Assembly: GCF_014202905.1 (NCBI RefSeq)
Contig: NZ_JACHHY010000013.1
Location: 62,001-126,000, forward strand
Length of the DNA stretch: 64,000 nt
Reading direction: 5' to 3'
From: Chitinivorax tropicus
GTDB lineage: Bacteria > Pseudomonadota > Gammaproteobacteria > Burkholderiales > SCOH01
The position numbers were made by a program, and so were the translations under genes. Each line of letters starts with the position of its first letter. The first letter of the stretch is position 1. Shown here in pieces: positions 17,707-26,899 of this stretch. The notes under the pieces are model-generated. The model was not told the DNA's origin. It worked only from the letters and a program-made list of their open reading frames with translations, and made no database searches.

Positions 17707-18222
17707 TCATTGTCTGGTTGGCTGGGCTGTGGTGATTGCCCACCAGGGCGCTTCGCTTTGATTCAGTACGGCAGACCAGTACCAGGCTGAGGCATCTCGC
17801 CATTGCCTGCCTTGAGTGTCGATGATCCGTTCCTCCACCGTCCATGTGTCGTGGCCTTTACGGGCGATGAAACGGGACCATTGCTGGCCATTTTTGTCGA
17901 TGGCGGGTTGCAGGGTCAGCTGATAGCCATGGGCCTTGAAGCAGTCGATACTGGGGTGGAGCTTGCGCGAGGGTGCGTTGACCCAGCGCAGGATGATTTC
18001 GCGTTCTCCGTCGGTGAAACGCGCCATCTTGCCGGGGAACCCAGTTTGGAATCGTTGCTCCAGCGCGGTCAGCGGAAGGGGCCGAAGCGGACGGCCATCC
18101 AGCGTAGTGGGCCAGCCAGGGAATGGTGTGGCGCGGGTGATGGGGGGTGTGCGCCAGGGCAATAGTGGTAGCGTGGCGGCCAGCAGACACCATGCGAGAA
18201 AGCAGGTTTGCAGGCGGGTCAT
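17707..18222 (-). CDS. Exosortase-associated EpsI-like protein
   Basis: 171 aa. An N-terminal hydrophobic helix (LQTCFLAWCLLAATLPLL) anchors or exports the protein; the remainder is predicted periplasmic. The segment SRKLHPSIDCFKAHGY has the LHP...C...G pattern I associate with EpsI/DUF3485-like partners of exosortases, though overall similarity to EpsI is low. ATG 18222 overlaps the exosortase stop (ATGA), so the two are coupled. It is the last gene of the cassette. Its role, for example as a protein partner or chaperone in sorting, is inference. Confidence 0.65.
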   Translation of the reverse strand: MTRLQTCFLAWCLLAATLPLLPWRTPPITRATPFPGWPTTLDGRPLRPLPLTALEQRFQTGFPGKMARFTDGEREIILRWVNAPSRKLHPSIDCFKAHGYQLTLQPAIDKNGQQWSRFIARKGHDTWTVEERIIDTQGRQWRDASAWYWSAVLNQSEAPWWAITTAQPTRQ

Positions 18223-18998
18223 GGGGTTGTTCCTGTGCGCTGATGGAGGGCGGTGATGGCGAGGGCCGTGGCCAGAAATGCCATGACCCCGATTGCGTCA
18301 TGAAACCAAGGCGGGGCCTGCACCAAGCCGCTTTCTGAATAGAACAGGGCAGTTGTGCGCCCGGTGTTGGCCAGGTAGACCAAGAGCGGTGTGCCAAGTA
18401 GGCAACCCAGCGTGCGTAGCGAGTTCAGCCCTTGCCAAGTGGCGAGGGAGGCACTCAGCACCCAGCCGGCCCATAGCATTTTGACACCGCTGCACGGGGC
18501 ATCGATGGCGATCTGCCGGGTCTGCCAAAGTAGCAGTGAGCCGTCTTGCATGACGGGTAAGCCTTGCCATTGCAGCCAGGTGGCCGCGCCAGCACAAGTC
18601 AGATAGCGCATGGGGTAGCCGAGGTAGAACTGCATGGAGGCGGACAGTGGCAATGACAGCCAGCAGAGTGTCCAAAGCCCGACATGCCAGGGCCGCCCGG
18701 TACGTAGTCCGCTGGCCCAGCTGGCCAGTGCCAGGCAACCGAGGCTGCCTCGGATGGCCATGGGCAGGTCGAGGGCAATGGCCAGCATGTATAGAGTCAA
18801 TAAGACAGCGGGTGTGATCAGTAGCCGATCAGTGGCGAGGTTGTGGCTGTGGCGCAGGGCCAGCAAGGCGGCCAGCACGGCTGGCAACCAACCCCAGGGT
18901 TCGTTCGAGGCGTCCAGTGTGCCCTGGATCACCCATTTCCAGACTGGCCAGGTGGCGCCGACCAAGGCCAGTGTCAGGCCGATGATGACTGGCCTCAT
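18219..18998 (-). CDS. Exosortase (dedicated, VIT-protein-linked)
   Basis: 259 aa polytopic inner-membrane cysteine transpeptidase/protease. The exosortase catalytic triad is complete: Cys169 in IDAPCSGVKM, Arg214 in LANTGRTTALFY and His233 in PPWFHDAIG. Hydrophobic segments cover most of the length. The start at ATG 18998 is chosen because it overlaps the upstream gene's stop as ATGA; a longer reading to 19028 is unlikely. It lies between its probable substrate (upstream) and an EpsI-like protein (downstream) in a coupled operon, like the dedicated one-substrate systems XrtN and XrtT that I recall. I cannot assign the subclass by eye. There are no exopolysaccharide genes nearby, unlike XrtA loci. 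Confidence 0.88.
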   Translation of the reverse strand: MRPVIIGLTLALVGATWPVWKWVIQGTLDASNEPWGWLPAVLAALLALRHSHNLATDRLLITPAVLLTLYMLAIALDLPMAIRGSLGCLALASWASGLRTGRPWHVGLWTLCWLSLPLSASMQFYLGYPMRYLTCAGAATWLQWQGLPVMQDGSLLLWQTRQIAIDAPCSGVKMLWAGWVLSASLATWQGLNSLRTLGCLLGTPLLVYLANTGRTTALFYSESGLVQAPPWFHDAIGVMAFLATALAITALHQRTGTTP

Positions 18999-21358
18999 GG
19001 CTTGCGAGCCTTCCGATACCCTTGCCAAATCAGTACGCCGACCACGATCAGAATCAAGGCCCAGGTCTCGGGCTCCGGCACGGTGGGCACGGTGCCGGGC
19101 TGCGCGGGCTCCAGATTGGCGTCATCATATTGCTGCTGGTTTTCCAATACGACTGCGCCAGATACGGGGGTGACCAATTGATACTGCTGTGCCAGTTGAA
19201 TGGCTTGCTGTGGGGCCTTGGGTATCAGGCGGCGGACTTCATCCTGCGCCCACAGGCGGACGAGGTGTTCACCTCGTGGGCCGGTTGGGGGGGCGGCAGG
19301 TGCAGATTCGCGTTGTCGCGCCAAGATCCATTCGGCCTGGCCCACTTGCCACGATTGAAACAGTTGTTGCAATGCTTGTTCGGGCTGGTTCAATGCCTGG
19401 CGGGTCTGCAGATGGGGCAGATTGTCCAGCGTGTTCAGCAGTTGATGGCTGCCTGCTTGCATTTGCAGGCTGTAAAGCCGGGCTTGTCGCGGGTTGTTGG
19501 CCAGCGCTGCTTTCAGCTGCGGTGCGGTATGGCTGAACGGGTATGGCTGGGCACCGTGCAGCCACACGACAGCACGATCAGGTCCGGCCTGTGCCCATTG
19601 CCAAGCCATCAACAGGGCCGGGGTGTTGTCTTGGCCGCCTGCAAAGTTGAGGTCCTTGAGCATTGCCACATTCAGCGGGCCAAGGGTGGGGGGATCGTCG
19701 GTGGCAGCGATCAACTGCCATTCAATGTGCTTGGGCAGGGCTGCCAGACTATGTTCCAGTGCCGCTGGCAGCTTGTGCATGCTACCAGAGCCATCCACCA
19801 CGATGGTCACCTGGCTGGGTCGCCAGCGTGGTCGTTCGACCGCACGCTGGGTGATCAGCGTAGTCGATGGCGTGTGATCATCGATCTGCCAAGCGGGGGT
19901 ATCGGCCAGGGTGTGGCCTGACAGCACCTTGGCGGTGGGGCTGCCCAATTGCGGGTCACTGAGTTGTGCGGTGATTGCCAAGGCAGGTTGCTGTGCCGAG
20001 GAGGGGAATGCCGCGCCGCCCTGGATGGGTTGATCGGCTTGCAGGATGAGCTGGTGTCGCAATGCCTCTGGGATTTCGAAATTGCGGTCCAGCAATGCTG
20101 GCAGTTGGGTCTGGGCGCGATGGCGGCTGGTGGGTTGCACGGGGAAGCTGATCCCCAGCCGGATCTTCATCTCCTGTTTATCCGGCTGCACCGGGAATAA
20201 TTGAAACTGCACACGATCAGGCCCTGCAGTGGTGACCAGTAGCGGGTCGCGTTTTGTCGAGACCACGGCTTGATAGGCGCTCCGGACTTCATTACGCCCA
20301 CCAAAGGCGGCCTCTTTGGGTACGCCATCGATCCATAGATTGGCTCTGGAAATGACGGCTCCAGGCGGCAGCAGGAGTTGTCCACGGGCTTCCTGCTGTT
20401 GTTTCGTCTCATTGCGGAAGTGCATGGTCCATTCCATATAACCGCTACCCGATTGGGTTTGAAGCGTGCCATTCAACGATGAGCTGGTCAGGGACAGACC
20501 TGGAATCCTGCCCCCGATCCAATCCGTGCCCTGTGCCAGGTCTAACGTTTCGTCGAACCGATGCCACTCATGCGGGCTATGTCGTTGGGGGGCTGAGCGC
20601 TGGAAAAAGGTATCCCCGGTGACCTGATAGAACACCCGTTGTGCCAGATCCGCTGTGTTGACATCGCTTGGCACCAGCAGTGCACCGGCAATGTCCAGCT
20701 GGCTTGGCTGGATGCCATAGCTCCAGGCCAGCAGGTGTTGTTCGTTACCCAGCAGCCGTAACCACCGGATGCCGAATCGTTGCCAATCTGGCGTGGATGA
20801 GGTGGCCATGTTGAAACCGATACGTGTCGCCAGCAGTGGCACATTACCCAGCAGCAGCAACGCCATCACCACTACGCCAGTACGCCACAGGCTGGGAAGG
20901 GGCTGGTGATTGAAGCCAGGGTTGGATTTCAAGCGCTGTCGTACCCGCCAAGTGGCAATGCATGCAAAGAACGGCGCCAGTGATAATAAGCCCAGGCCAG
21001 AGATGAGGATCGCAAAGATACTCATGGGCATCAGCGGGGCAAACAAGATGCTGTAGAGCACAGTGACCAACATGGCTACGTTATTCAGCACCGCCAACCA
21101 CCTGATATGGCGACGCCGCCACGCCTCCGATGAAAACAACACCAGCCCGTTGCTGATCGGCACGATGGCCACCAGCAACATATGCAGTGGTGTCGGGATG
21201 GGGTCGAAAAACGTATCCCGGCACATGTGTGTGGTCGCCTCGATCAGCAAGGTGACCAGCGGCAACAAGAAACCGCATATCGCCAATAGCACTTGGCGGA
21301 ACATGGATATCTTCCGCATTGGTTGCGTTTCAGGAGTGGGGTTGGCTGGCTCGGTCAT
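18995..21358 (-). CDS. VIT and vWA domain protein with PEP-CTERM signal
   Basis: 787 aa. Order of parts: about five N-terminal membrane helices (residues ~15-190), a linker, a vault-inter-alpha-trypsin (VIT) domain around 300-400 (GYMEWTMHFRNETKQQQEARGQLLLPPGAVIS), and a von Willebrand A domain with MIDAS motif DGSGS starting at Asp522. The C-terminal PEP-CTERM signal is VPEPETWALIL, hydrophobic, then RKARK. The protein is thus held by helices at one end and offered to an exosortase at the other. ATG 21358 is preferred; a GTG at 21394 is possible, and neither has a strong ribosome site. It is the first gene of a three-gene operon with ATGA junctions. Confidence 0.85.
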   Translation of the reverse strand: MTEPANPTPETQPMRKISMFRQVLLAICGFLLPLVTLLIEATTHMCRDTFFDPIPTPLHMLLVAIVPISNGLVLFSSEAWRRRHIRWLAVLNNVAMLVTVLYSILFAPLMPMSIFAILISGLGLLSLAPFFACIATWRVRQRLKSNPGFNHQPLPSLWRTGVVVMALLLLGNVPLLATRIGFNMATSSTPDWQRFGIRWLRLLGNEQHLLAWSYGIQPSQLDIAGALLVPSDVNTADLAQRVFYQVTGDTFFQRSAPQRHSPHEWHRFDETLDLAQGTDWIGGRIPGLSLTSSSLNGTLQTQSGSGYMEWTMHFRNETKQQQEARGQLLLPPGAVISRANLWIDGVPKEAAFGGRNEVRSAYQAVVSTKRDPLLVTTAGPDRVQFQLFPVQPDKQEMKIRLGISFPVQPTSRHRAQTQLPALLDRNFEIPEALRHQLILQADQPIQGGAAFPSSAQQPALAITAQLSDPQLGSPTAKVLSGHTLADTPAWQIDDHTPSTTLITQRAVERPRWRPSQVTIVVDGSGSMHKLPAALEHSLAALPKHIEWQLIAATDDPPTLGPLNVAMLKDLNFAGGQDNTPALLMAWQWAQAGPDRAVVWLHGAQPYPFSHTAPQLKAALANNPRQARLYSLQMQAGSHQLLNTLDNLPHLQTRQALNQPEQALQQLFQSWQVGQAEWILARQRESAPAAPPTGPRGEHLVRLWAQDEVRRLIPKAPQQAIQLAQQYQLVTPVSGAVVLENQQQYDDANLEPAQPGTVPTVPEPETWALILIVVGVLIWQGYRKARKP

Positions 21359-21734
21359 GATAGCTTCGTGGAAAAGGTGAGCTGATATATTCACAGTCTA
21401 TGATGAATGATTGACGCAGTGGCTGTGAAGGGCGTGTGAAATGGCGATCGCCAAGTCGCTAGATGTGACAGGGCGAGCGGATTGCTGCGCAGGGATCGTG
21501 TCGTGGATCATGATCGACCCTGCCATGAGTGCTGATAGCGCATCGCCCACAGCAGCGGGCGGAAGAGAGATCGGCTGGATGGCCTGTAGTAAGGTTTCAA
21601 GCAGGCAACCGACCCGCAACCGGCGTGACTCCGCTGTCTTGCCGCCTGTGTCCGCTGCTTCAGTCTTGGCGGTGACCTCCGCCTCTCACCAGGTATTCAA
21701 TGAACGTCAGCAAGGGTGGTGCGGAAAGCCAATG

Positions 21735-21762
21735 AAAACAGGGCGCCTTGGCGCCCTGTTTT
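21735..21762 (-). terminator. Terminator downstream of sodB
   Basis: AAAACAGGGCGCC and GGCGCCCTGTTTT form a 13-bp palindrome with a two-base centre, 41 nt beyond the sodB stop. It is symmetric and could act on both strands. The rest of the ~375-nt gap between the VIT gene start (21358) and this site shows no supported gene; it should contain the cassette promoter, which I could not locate. Confidence 0.88.
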
Positions 21763-21802
21763 CATTCTACTTGCCCATCAATGGGCAAGAGTGCTTGATC
21801 GA

Positions 21803-22393
21803 TCAAGCGAAGCGTTTGGCCACGACACTCCAGTCAACCAGCTTCCAGAAGCCTTCCAGATAGTTGGGGCGGCTGTTCCGGTAATCGATGTAGTACGCGT
21901 GCTCCCACACATCACAGGTCAGCAGGGCGGTGTCGGCGGTCGTCAACGGCGTGCCTGCAGCAGAAGTATTGACGATATCGAGTGAGCCATCGGCTTTTTT
22001 CACCAGCCAAGTCCAGCCAGAGCCAAAGTTGCCAGCAGCAGAGGTGTTGAACGCTTTCTTGAATTCATCGAAAGAACCCCACTTGGCATTGATGGCGTCT
22101 GCCAAGGCCCCAGCAGGCGCGCGGGCGTCGCCATTGGGGTTGGGTGCAAAGCCCAGCCAGAAGAAGGTATGGTTCCACACCTGAGCTGCGTTGTTGAACA
22201 AACCACCTGCCGGCGCTTTCTTCACAATCTCTTCCAAGGACAGATTTTCGTTGTCTGTACCCTTGATCAGGTTGTTCAGGTTGGTGATGTAGGTTTGATG
22301 ATGCTTGCCATAGTGGTATTCAAGGGTTTCCTTCGACATGAAGGGGGCCAGGGCGTCGAGTGCGTAGGGCAGTTCGGGCAGCTTGTGTTCCAT
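21803..22393 (-). CDS. sodB: Superoxide dismutase (Fe type)
   Basis: 196 aa cytosolic enzyme dismutating superoxide. It opens [20 protein letters not shown]. It has the iron-type [10 protein letters not shown] segment and the metal ligands in [26 protein letters not shown] 22393 has GGAG about 9 nt upstream. The length matches FeSOD. Discriminating Fe from Mn or cambialistic use by eye is not certain, though the residues around the active site favour iron. Confidence 0.94.
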   Translation of the reverse strand: MEHKLPELPYALDALAPFMSKETLEYHYGKHHQTYITNLNNLIKGTDNENLSLEEIVKKAPAGGLFNNAAQVWNHTFFWLGFAPNPNGDARAPAGALADAINAKWGSFDEFKKAFNTSAAGNFGSGWTWLVKKADGSLDIVNTSAAGTPLTTADTALLTCDVWEHAYYIDYRNSRPNYLEGFWKLVDWSVVAKRFA

Positions 22394-22581
22394 TGAATTC
22401 TCCAGGGAATGGTTTGAGTATGATGTGAGCCAAGCGGCTCTGGTGACAAAGCAATGCCTGGAGTTTAGCAGTTTCAGGGGAAATGCGACAATACCTGAGT
22501 AAATTACTCTTCTTTTTCCCGTGGCGCGTCCGAGCTAGTTTCTACCCCGTTGCTGTGTTATCTTCAAGGCAAATCAATAAA

Positions 22582-23523
22582 ATGGTGTTTACTGTCGCCA
22601 TGAGCCTGTTATCGCTGATTGCTGCGTTGCTGCTTGAGCAGTTCAAGCCGCTCGAATTCCGCAACGAGTTCATGCGCGCATTTGCGCGTTTTGCCAACAA
22701 ACTGGAGCGAAAACTCAATGCCGGGGAGTACAAACATGGTTTGATTGCCTGGCTGATTGCCGTGGTGCCGGCTTGTGCGCTCACTGTTGCTGTCTACTAC
22801 CTGCTTTTTCGTCTGTCACCCGCGTTGGCTTGGGCTTGGAACGTAGTGGTGCTGTACATGATGATGGGGTTCCGGCATTTCAGCCATGCTTTCAGCGGGA
22901 TCTCTGAGGCGTTGAAAATCGGAGACGCTGATCACGCACGCCAGTTATTGTCGGACTGGACCAATCAAAACACTACCGAGATGAACGATGGCGAGGTCTC
23001 ACGCCTGGCCATCGAACAAGGCTTGATCGATTCATATCGCCATGTGTTTGGCACCATTTTCTGGTTTCTGATTCTGCCTGGGCCCGCAGGGGCTGTCCTG
23101 TATCGCTTTGCAACGCGGCTGGCGCAAAAATGGGGCGATCGTGATCAGGCAGGGGCAGATCAGTTCGGACGTTTTGCCATGCTGATGCAGACACTGCTCG
23201 ATTGGGCACCCATCCGGCTGACGTCGGTGAGTTTTGCGATTGTTGGTGATTTTGAAGATGCCGTGTACTGCTGGCGCTCCCAGGCTCAGGCGTGGACCAA
23301 TTACGATTATGGAATCTTGCTGGCCAGCGGCGCGGGAGCGATCGGCATCAAACTGGGCGAGCCATTGCATCAAGACAATACACTCAAGTTCAGACCTGAG
23401 CTTGGCATCGGTGACGAGGCTGATGCTGACTATCTGGCAAGTGCTGTCGGCTTGGTCTGGCGGGCGGTGCTGCTATGGTTGTTCTTGATATTGTTGTTCA
23501 GCGTGACGCACTGGGTGGGCTGA
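22582..23523 (+). CDS. CobD/CbiB-family (AmpE-like) membrane protein
   Basis: 313 aa with several hydrophobic segments (LLSLIAALLLEQF, GLIAWLIAVVPACALTVAVYYLLF, LVWRAVLLWLFLILLF). The pattern DADHARQLLSDWT, IEQGLIDSYRHVFGTIFWFLILPGPAGAVLYR and the late GASGAIGIKLG-like stretch fits the CobD/CbiB-AmpE family. No cobalamin genes are nearby, so a role in B12 assembly is not supported; the beta-proteobacterial members are usually annotated only by family. ATG 22582 is preferred over 22483 because the membrane helix begins here and AAGG lies upstream. It is divergent from sodB. Confidence 0.82.
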   Translation: MVFTVAMSLLSLIAALLLEQFKPLEFRNEFMRAFARFANKLERKLNAGEYKHGLIAWLIAVVPACALTVAVYYLLFRLSPALAWAWNVVVLYMMMGFRHFSHAFSGISEALKIGDADHARQLLSDWTNQNTTEMNDGEVSRLAIEQGLIDSYRHVFGTIFWFLILPGPAGAVLYRFATRLAQKWGDRDQAGADQFGRFAMLMQTLLDWAPIRLTSVSFAIVGDFEDAVYCWRSQAQAWTNYDYGILLASGAGAIGIKLGEPLHQDNTLKFRPELGIGDEADADYLASAVGLVWRAVLLWLFLILLFSVTHWVG

Positions 23524-23594
23524 GGTTGTCCATTTGCCCTCTGCTGCCAATACTGACGCGATGACGGGCTATTTTTGATCAGAGTCGATAGGCC

Positions 23595-23628
23595 AAAAAA
23601 AACCGCAGTTGAACACTGCGGTTTTTTT
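23595..23628 (+). terminator. Bidirectional terminator, CobD-like gene / sspB
   Basis: AACCGCAGT, loop TGAAC, ACTGCGGTT, flanked by eight As and seven Ts. It separates two convergent genes and can stop transcription from either side. Confidence 0.92.
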
Positions 23629-23693
23629 CTGAGCGCCGCTTGCCTGGTCGGGCCTTGCCAACCGGGGCTATCAGCGCGTTGCGACCAAGCAGT

Positions 23694-24098
23694 CTACTTG
23701 ATGACTTGCAACTTGGGGCGAGGCTTGGGTTTGTCACCCGCCTCCGATGTCGGTGCGGTGGGTGGCTCGGTCGGCGGGGTGGTCGGTTCAGGCGCAAAGC
23801 TCATGCCCGTACCGGTTTCCCGGGCAAAGATTGAAATGACCGCGCCAACCGGCACCACGATGTCTCTGGCAGTGCCGCTGAAGCGGGCCGAGAACATGAT
23901 CCAGTCATTGCCAATATCCAGCCCTTTTGTCGCCCCATAGCCGATATTCAAGACGATCTCGCCATCTTTGACGAATTCGCGTGGCACCTTGACCTGATCG
24001 TCCAACACCGCTACTGCCAGGTAGGGGGTATAGCTGTTATCCACGCACCACTGGTGTATGGCGCGAATCATATAAGGCTTGGTCGAAATTTCGCTCAT
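23694..24098 (-). CDS. sspB: ClpXP protease specificity-enhancing factor SspB
   Basis: 134 aa adaptor that delivers ssrA-tagged proteins to ClpXP. The N-terminal binding fold is intact (KPYMIRAIHQWCVDNSYTPYLAV, VPREFVKDGEIVLNIGYGAT). A proline-rich linker leads to the C-terminal ClpX-docking peptide RPKLQVIK. ATG 24098 has AAGGAGT 8 nt upstream. It is coupled to sspA, 20 nt apart, downstream of the cytochrome bc1 genes. Confidence 0.95.
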   Translation of the reverse strand: MSEISTKPYMIRAIHQWCVDNSYTPYLAVAVLDDQVKVPREFVKDGEIVLNIGYGATKGLDIGNDWIMFSARFSGTARDIVVPVGAVISIFARETGTGMSFAPEPTTPPTEPPTAPTSEAGDKPKPRPKLQVIK

Positions 24099-24118
24099 TC
24101 GGGCACTCCTTGGGCTGC

Positions 24119-24724
24119 TTACTTGCGCATGGCCTTTTCAGCAGGGGTCAGCGAGTCGATGAAAGCTTGGCGGCTGAACAGGCGCTCAGCATACTTCAGC
24201 AGGTGAGGGTTGGGTTTTGAGAAATCAATGCCATAGTGCTCAAGGCGCCACAGCAGCGGGGCCACTGCAACATCGAGCATTGAGAATTCATCGCCCAGCA
24301 TGAATTTCTGCTTGGAGAAGATCGGTGCGATCTGGCTCAGGTTTTCGCTGATTGCCTTGCGAGCCTTGTCCTGATCTTTCTTGGTGCTTGAGCTGTTCTC
24401 CAACACGCGGACATGGCAGAACAGCTCCTGATTGAAACGGTACAGGAACAGGCGGGCGCGAGCTCGCATGATCGGGTCTGCAGGCATCAGCTGTGGGTGA
24501 GGGAACCGCTCATCGATGTATTCGTTGATGATGTTGGATTCATGCAGGATCAGATCGCGTTCGACCAACACCGGCACTTCATTGTAGGGGTTCATCACGG
24601 CCAGGTCTTCCGGCTTGTTATGCACATCAACATCGTTGATCTGGAAGTCCATGCCTTTTTCGAACAGAACGATTCGGCAGCTATGGCTGAATGGGCAAGT
24701 GGTACCGGAGTACAGAATCATCAT
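24119..24724 (-). CDS. sspA: Stringent starvation protein A
   Basis: 201 aa GST-fold protein that binds RNA polymerase and alters promoter use in stress and starvation. The N-terminal thioredoxin-like domain reads ILYSGTTCPFSHSCRIVLFEKG and contains the conserved region around NPYNEVPVLVERDLILHESNIINEYIDERFPHP. The C-terminal helical domain is complete. ATG 24724 has AAGG about 10 nt upstream. It heads sspA-sspB and is separated from petC by a strong terminator. Confidence 0.95.
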   Translation of the reverse strand: MMILYSGTTCPFSHSCRIVLFEKGMDFQINDVDVHNKPEDLAVMNPYNEVPVLVERDLILHESNIINEYIDERFPHPQLMPADPIMRARARLFLYRFNQELFCHVRVLENSSSTKKDQDKARKAISENLSQIAPIFSKQKFMLGDEFSMLDVAVAPLLWRLEHYGIDFSKPNPHLLKYAERLFSRQAFIDSLTPAEKAMRK

Positions 24725-24819
24725 GATGGGGCCTTTGTGTTGCTATGTTCGGTAAAAAGTGAATTTTACCAAAGTCGATTGGTGGAAAGCGAATTTTGAT
24801 TGATAACCTTTTGTTGTTA

Positions 24820-24856
24820 AATGAAAAACGGGAGGCTTTGCCTCCCGTTTTTCATT
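24820..24856 (-). terminator. Strong terminator after petABC
   Basis: A perfect 17-bp stem (AATGAAAAACGGGAGGC, loop TTT, complementary arm) lies 18 nt after the petC stop. Its arms supply A and T runs on both strands. It is the clear end of the bc1 operon. Confidence 0.95.
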
Positions 24857-24873
24857 GGCCCGGATCAAATCGA

Positions 24874-25635
24874 TCAGTGCACATCTTTCCAGTACTCTTG
24901 TTTCAGAGCATAGGTCAGCGGCACCAATACCAGAATCAGGAACAACAGGACGATGTAGCCAATGGTTTCGCGGGTATTGGCCGAGGGTTCGCCCATGTAT
25001 ACCAAGTAATTGACCAGATCGCCCACCAGCTGGTCGTAATCATGGGTATCCGCCTTGCCATTTGTCAGGCTGGTCATGCTGCCTGGCTTGATGAGCTTCA
25101 GCACTTTTTCCTCATGGCCATGCTCGCCTTCTGCTTTCTTGACCTCCAACACCTGATCGCCTTGCAGCTCGTACAACACATGGGGCATGCCGACCTTGTC
25201 GAATACCGTGTTGTTCCAGCCTGTCGGGCGGGTTTCATCACGATAGAAGCCACGCAGATAGGTATAGAGCCAATCTGCACCGCGTGAGCGGGCAATCACG
25301 GTGAGGTCTGGCGGGGGGGCACCCAACCAAGTTTTACCGTCGGCAGCGGTCATGGAAACCTTCATCAGATCGCCAATTTTGGCTTCCTTGCTGAACAGGA
25401 AATTGTCCTTGATCTGTTGCTCGGTCAGGCCGATATCCTGCAGGCGGTTATAGCGCATGTAAGCGGCACTGTGGCAGTTCAAGCAATAATTGACGAATAG
25501 CTTGGCACCGCGTTGCAGCGACTCATAGTTACGTGTATTGGGCTCGAACTTGTCCAATTTGACGTCTTCACTGGCCATCGCCATCAATGGCGCGGCCAGC
25601 AGGACAACCAGCAATTTGCTGAACAATTTTTTCAT
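24874..25635 (-). CDS. petC: Cytochrome c1 of the bc1 complex
   Basis: 253 aa. A signal peptide (LLVVLLAAPLMAMA) precedes the mature heme protein. Heme is bound by NYCLNCHSAAYMRYN (CxxCH), with the later Met ligand region. A single C-terminal membrane helix (ETIGYIVLLFLILVLVPLTYAL) anchors it on the periplasmic face. It passes electrons from the Rieske centre to soluble cytochromes. It is the third gene of petABC, 14 nt after petB. Confidence 0.96.
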   Translation of the reverse strand: MKKLFSKLLVVLLAAPLMAMASEDVKLDKFEPNTRNYESLQRGAKLFVNYCLNCHSAAYMRYNRLQDIGLTEQQIKDNFLFSKEAKIGDLMKVSMTAADGKTWLGAPPPDLTVIARSRGADWLYTYLRGFYRDETRPTGWNNTVFDKVGMPHVLYELQGDQVLEVKKAEGEHGHEEKVLKLIKPGSMTSLTNGKADTHDYDQLVGDLVNYLVYMGEPSANTRETIGYIVLLFLILVLVPLTYALKQEYWKDVH

Positions 25636-25649
25636 CTTGTTGTGCTCCC

Positions 25650-26888
25650 TTAACCTGTCACACGAGTCGGTACAGGCTTGGTCGAATCATTCTTGGTATA
25701 CCACGGCATCAACAGGAAGAAGCCGAAGTAAACGAAGGACAAGATCTGCGCGATGATGGTGCGGGTGTCTGTCGATGGCAATGCACCGAGGATGCCCAGA
25801 CCGACGAAGGCAATCACGAACAGGAACAGCGCAATCTTGAATTTCGGGCCACGGTAGCGGATCGACTTCACCGGGCTACGATCCAGCCAGGGTAGGAAGG
25901 CAATGATCACGACTGCCGCACCCATGGCCAGCACCCCCCAGACTTGCGTACCCAGGAATGACGGTACGGCACGCAAAATGGCGTAGAACGGGGTGAAGTA
26001 CCAGACCGGCGCGATGTGTGGCGGGGTCTTCAATGGGTCGGCTGGAATGAAGTTGTTGTCTTCCAGGAAGTAGCCACCCATGGTCGGCAGGAAGAAGACG
26101 ATGGCACTGAATACGACGAGGAAAACAGCGACGCCGAAGATATCCTTCACCGAGTAGTAAGGGTGGGAGTGGATGCCATCCAGTGGCAGACCGGTTTTGG
26201 GGTCTTTGGGTTGCTTCTTGATCTCGATGCCGTCCGGGTTGTTGGAGCCGACTTCGTGCAATGCAACCAAGTGGGCAACGATCAGCAGCAGCAGTACCAG
26301 CGGAACGGCAATCACGTGCAAGGCGAAGAAGCGGTTCAGTGTTGCATCGGAGACGACGAAATCGCCACGGATGAATACCGCCAGGTCTGGTCCGATCACC
26401 GGGATCGATGCAAACAGGTTCACGATCACCTGTGCACCCCAGAATGACATCTGTCCCCAAGGCAGCAGGTAGCCCAGGAAGGCTTCGGCCATCAGGCACA
26501 GGAAGATCAGCATGCCAAAGATCCAGACCAGCTCACGCGGTTGTCGGAACGAGCCATACAGCAGGCCACGGAACATGTGCAGGTAGACCACCACGAAGAA
26601 CATCGATGCGCCAGTGGAGTGCATGTACCGGATGATCCAGCCACCAGATACATCACGCATGATGTATTCGACTGAGGCAAACGCCAAGTTTGCATCAGGT
26701 TTGTAGTTCATCGTCAGGAAGATGCCGGTGACGATCTGGATGACCAGTACCAGCATGGCCAGGGAGCCAAAGTAGTACCAGAAGTTGAAGTTCTTGGGTG
26801 CAACATATTTACCCCATTGCTCCTCCCACATTTTGGTGAGCGGAAAACGGGCGTCGATCCAGTCGATCAGTTTTTGAGAGTTTGCCAC
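25650..26888 (-). CDS. petB: Cytochrome b of the bc1 complex
   Basis: 412 aa inner-membrane subunit carrying hemes bL and bH and both quinone sites. The heme-ligand histidines lie in RYMHSTGASMFFVVVYLHMFRGL and RFFALHVIAVPLVLLLLIVAHLVALH; the Qo motif is the PEWY-like APVWYF. It starts with GTG at 26888, supported by AAGGGAG 8 nt upstream overlapping the petA stop. It is the middle gene of the operon. Confidence 0.97.
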   Translation of the reverse strand: MANSQKLIDWIDARFPLTKMWEEQWGKYVAPKNFNFWYYFGSLAMLVLVIQIVTGIFLTMNYKPDANLAFASVEYIMRDVSGGWIIRYMHSTGASMFFVVVYLHMFRGLLYGSFRQPRELVWIFGMLIFLCLMAEAFLGYLLPWGQMSFWGAQVIVNLFASIPVIGPDLAVFIRGDFVVSDATLNRFFALHVIAVPLVLLLLIVAHLVALHEVGSNNPDGIEIKKQPKDPKTGLPLDGIHSHPYYSVKDIFGVAVFLVVFSAIVFFLPTMGGYFLEDNNFIPADPLKTPPHIAPVWYFTPFYAILRAVPSFLGTQVWGVLAMGAAVVIIAFLPWLDRSPVKSIRYRGPKFKIALFLFVIAFVGLGILGALPSTDTRTIIAQILSFVYFGFFLLMPWYTKNDSTKPVPTRVTG

Positions 26889-26899
26889 GGAATGCTCCC

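Noticed and set aside
21441-21863. 140-codon plus-strand open frame in the sodB/VIT gap
   Set aside because: It crosses the sodB terminator and enters sodB antisense. There is no ribosome site and no protein-like pattern.
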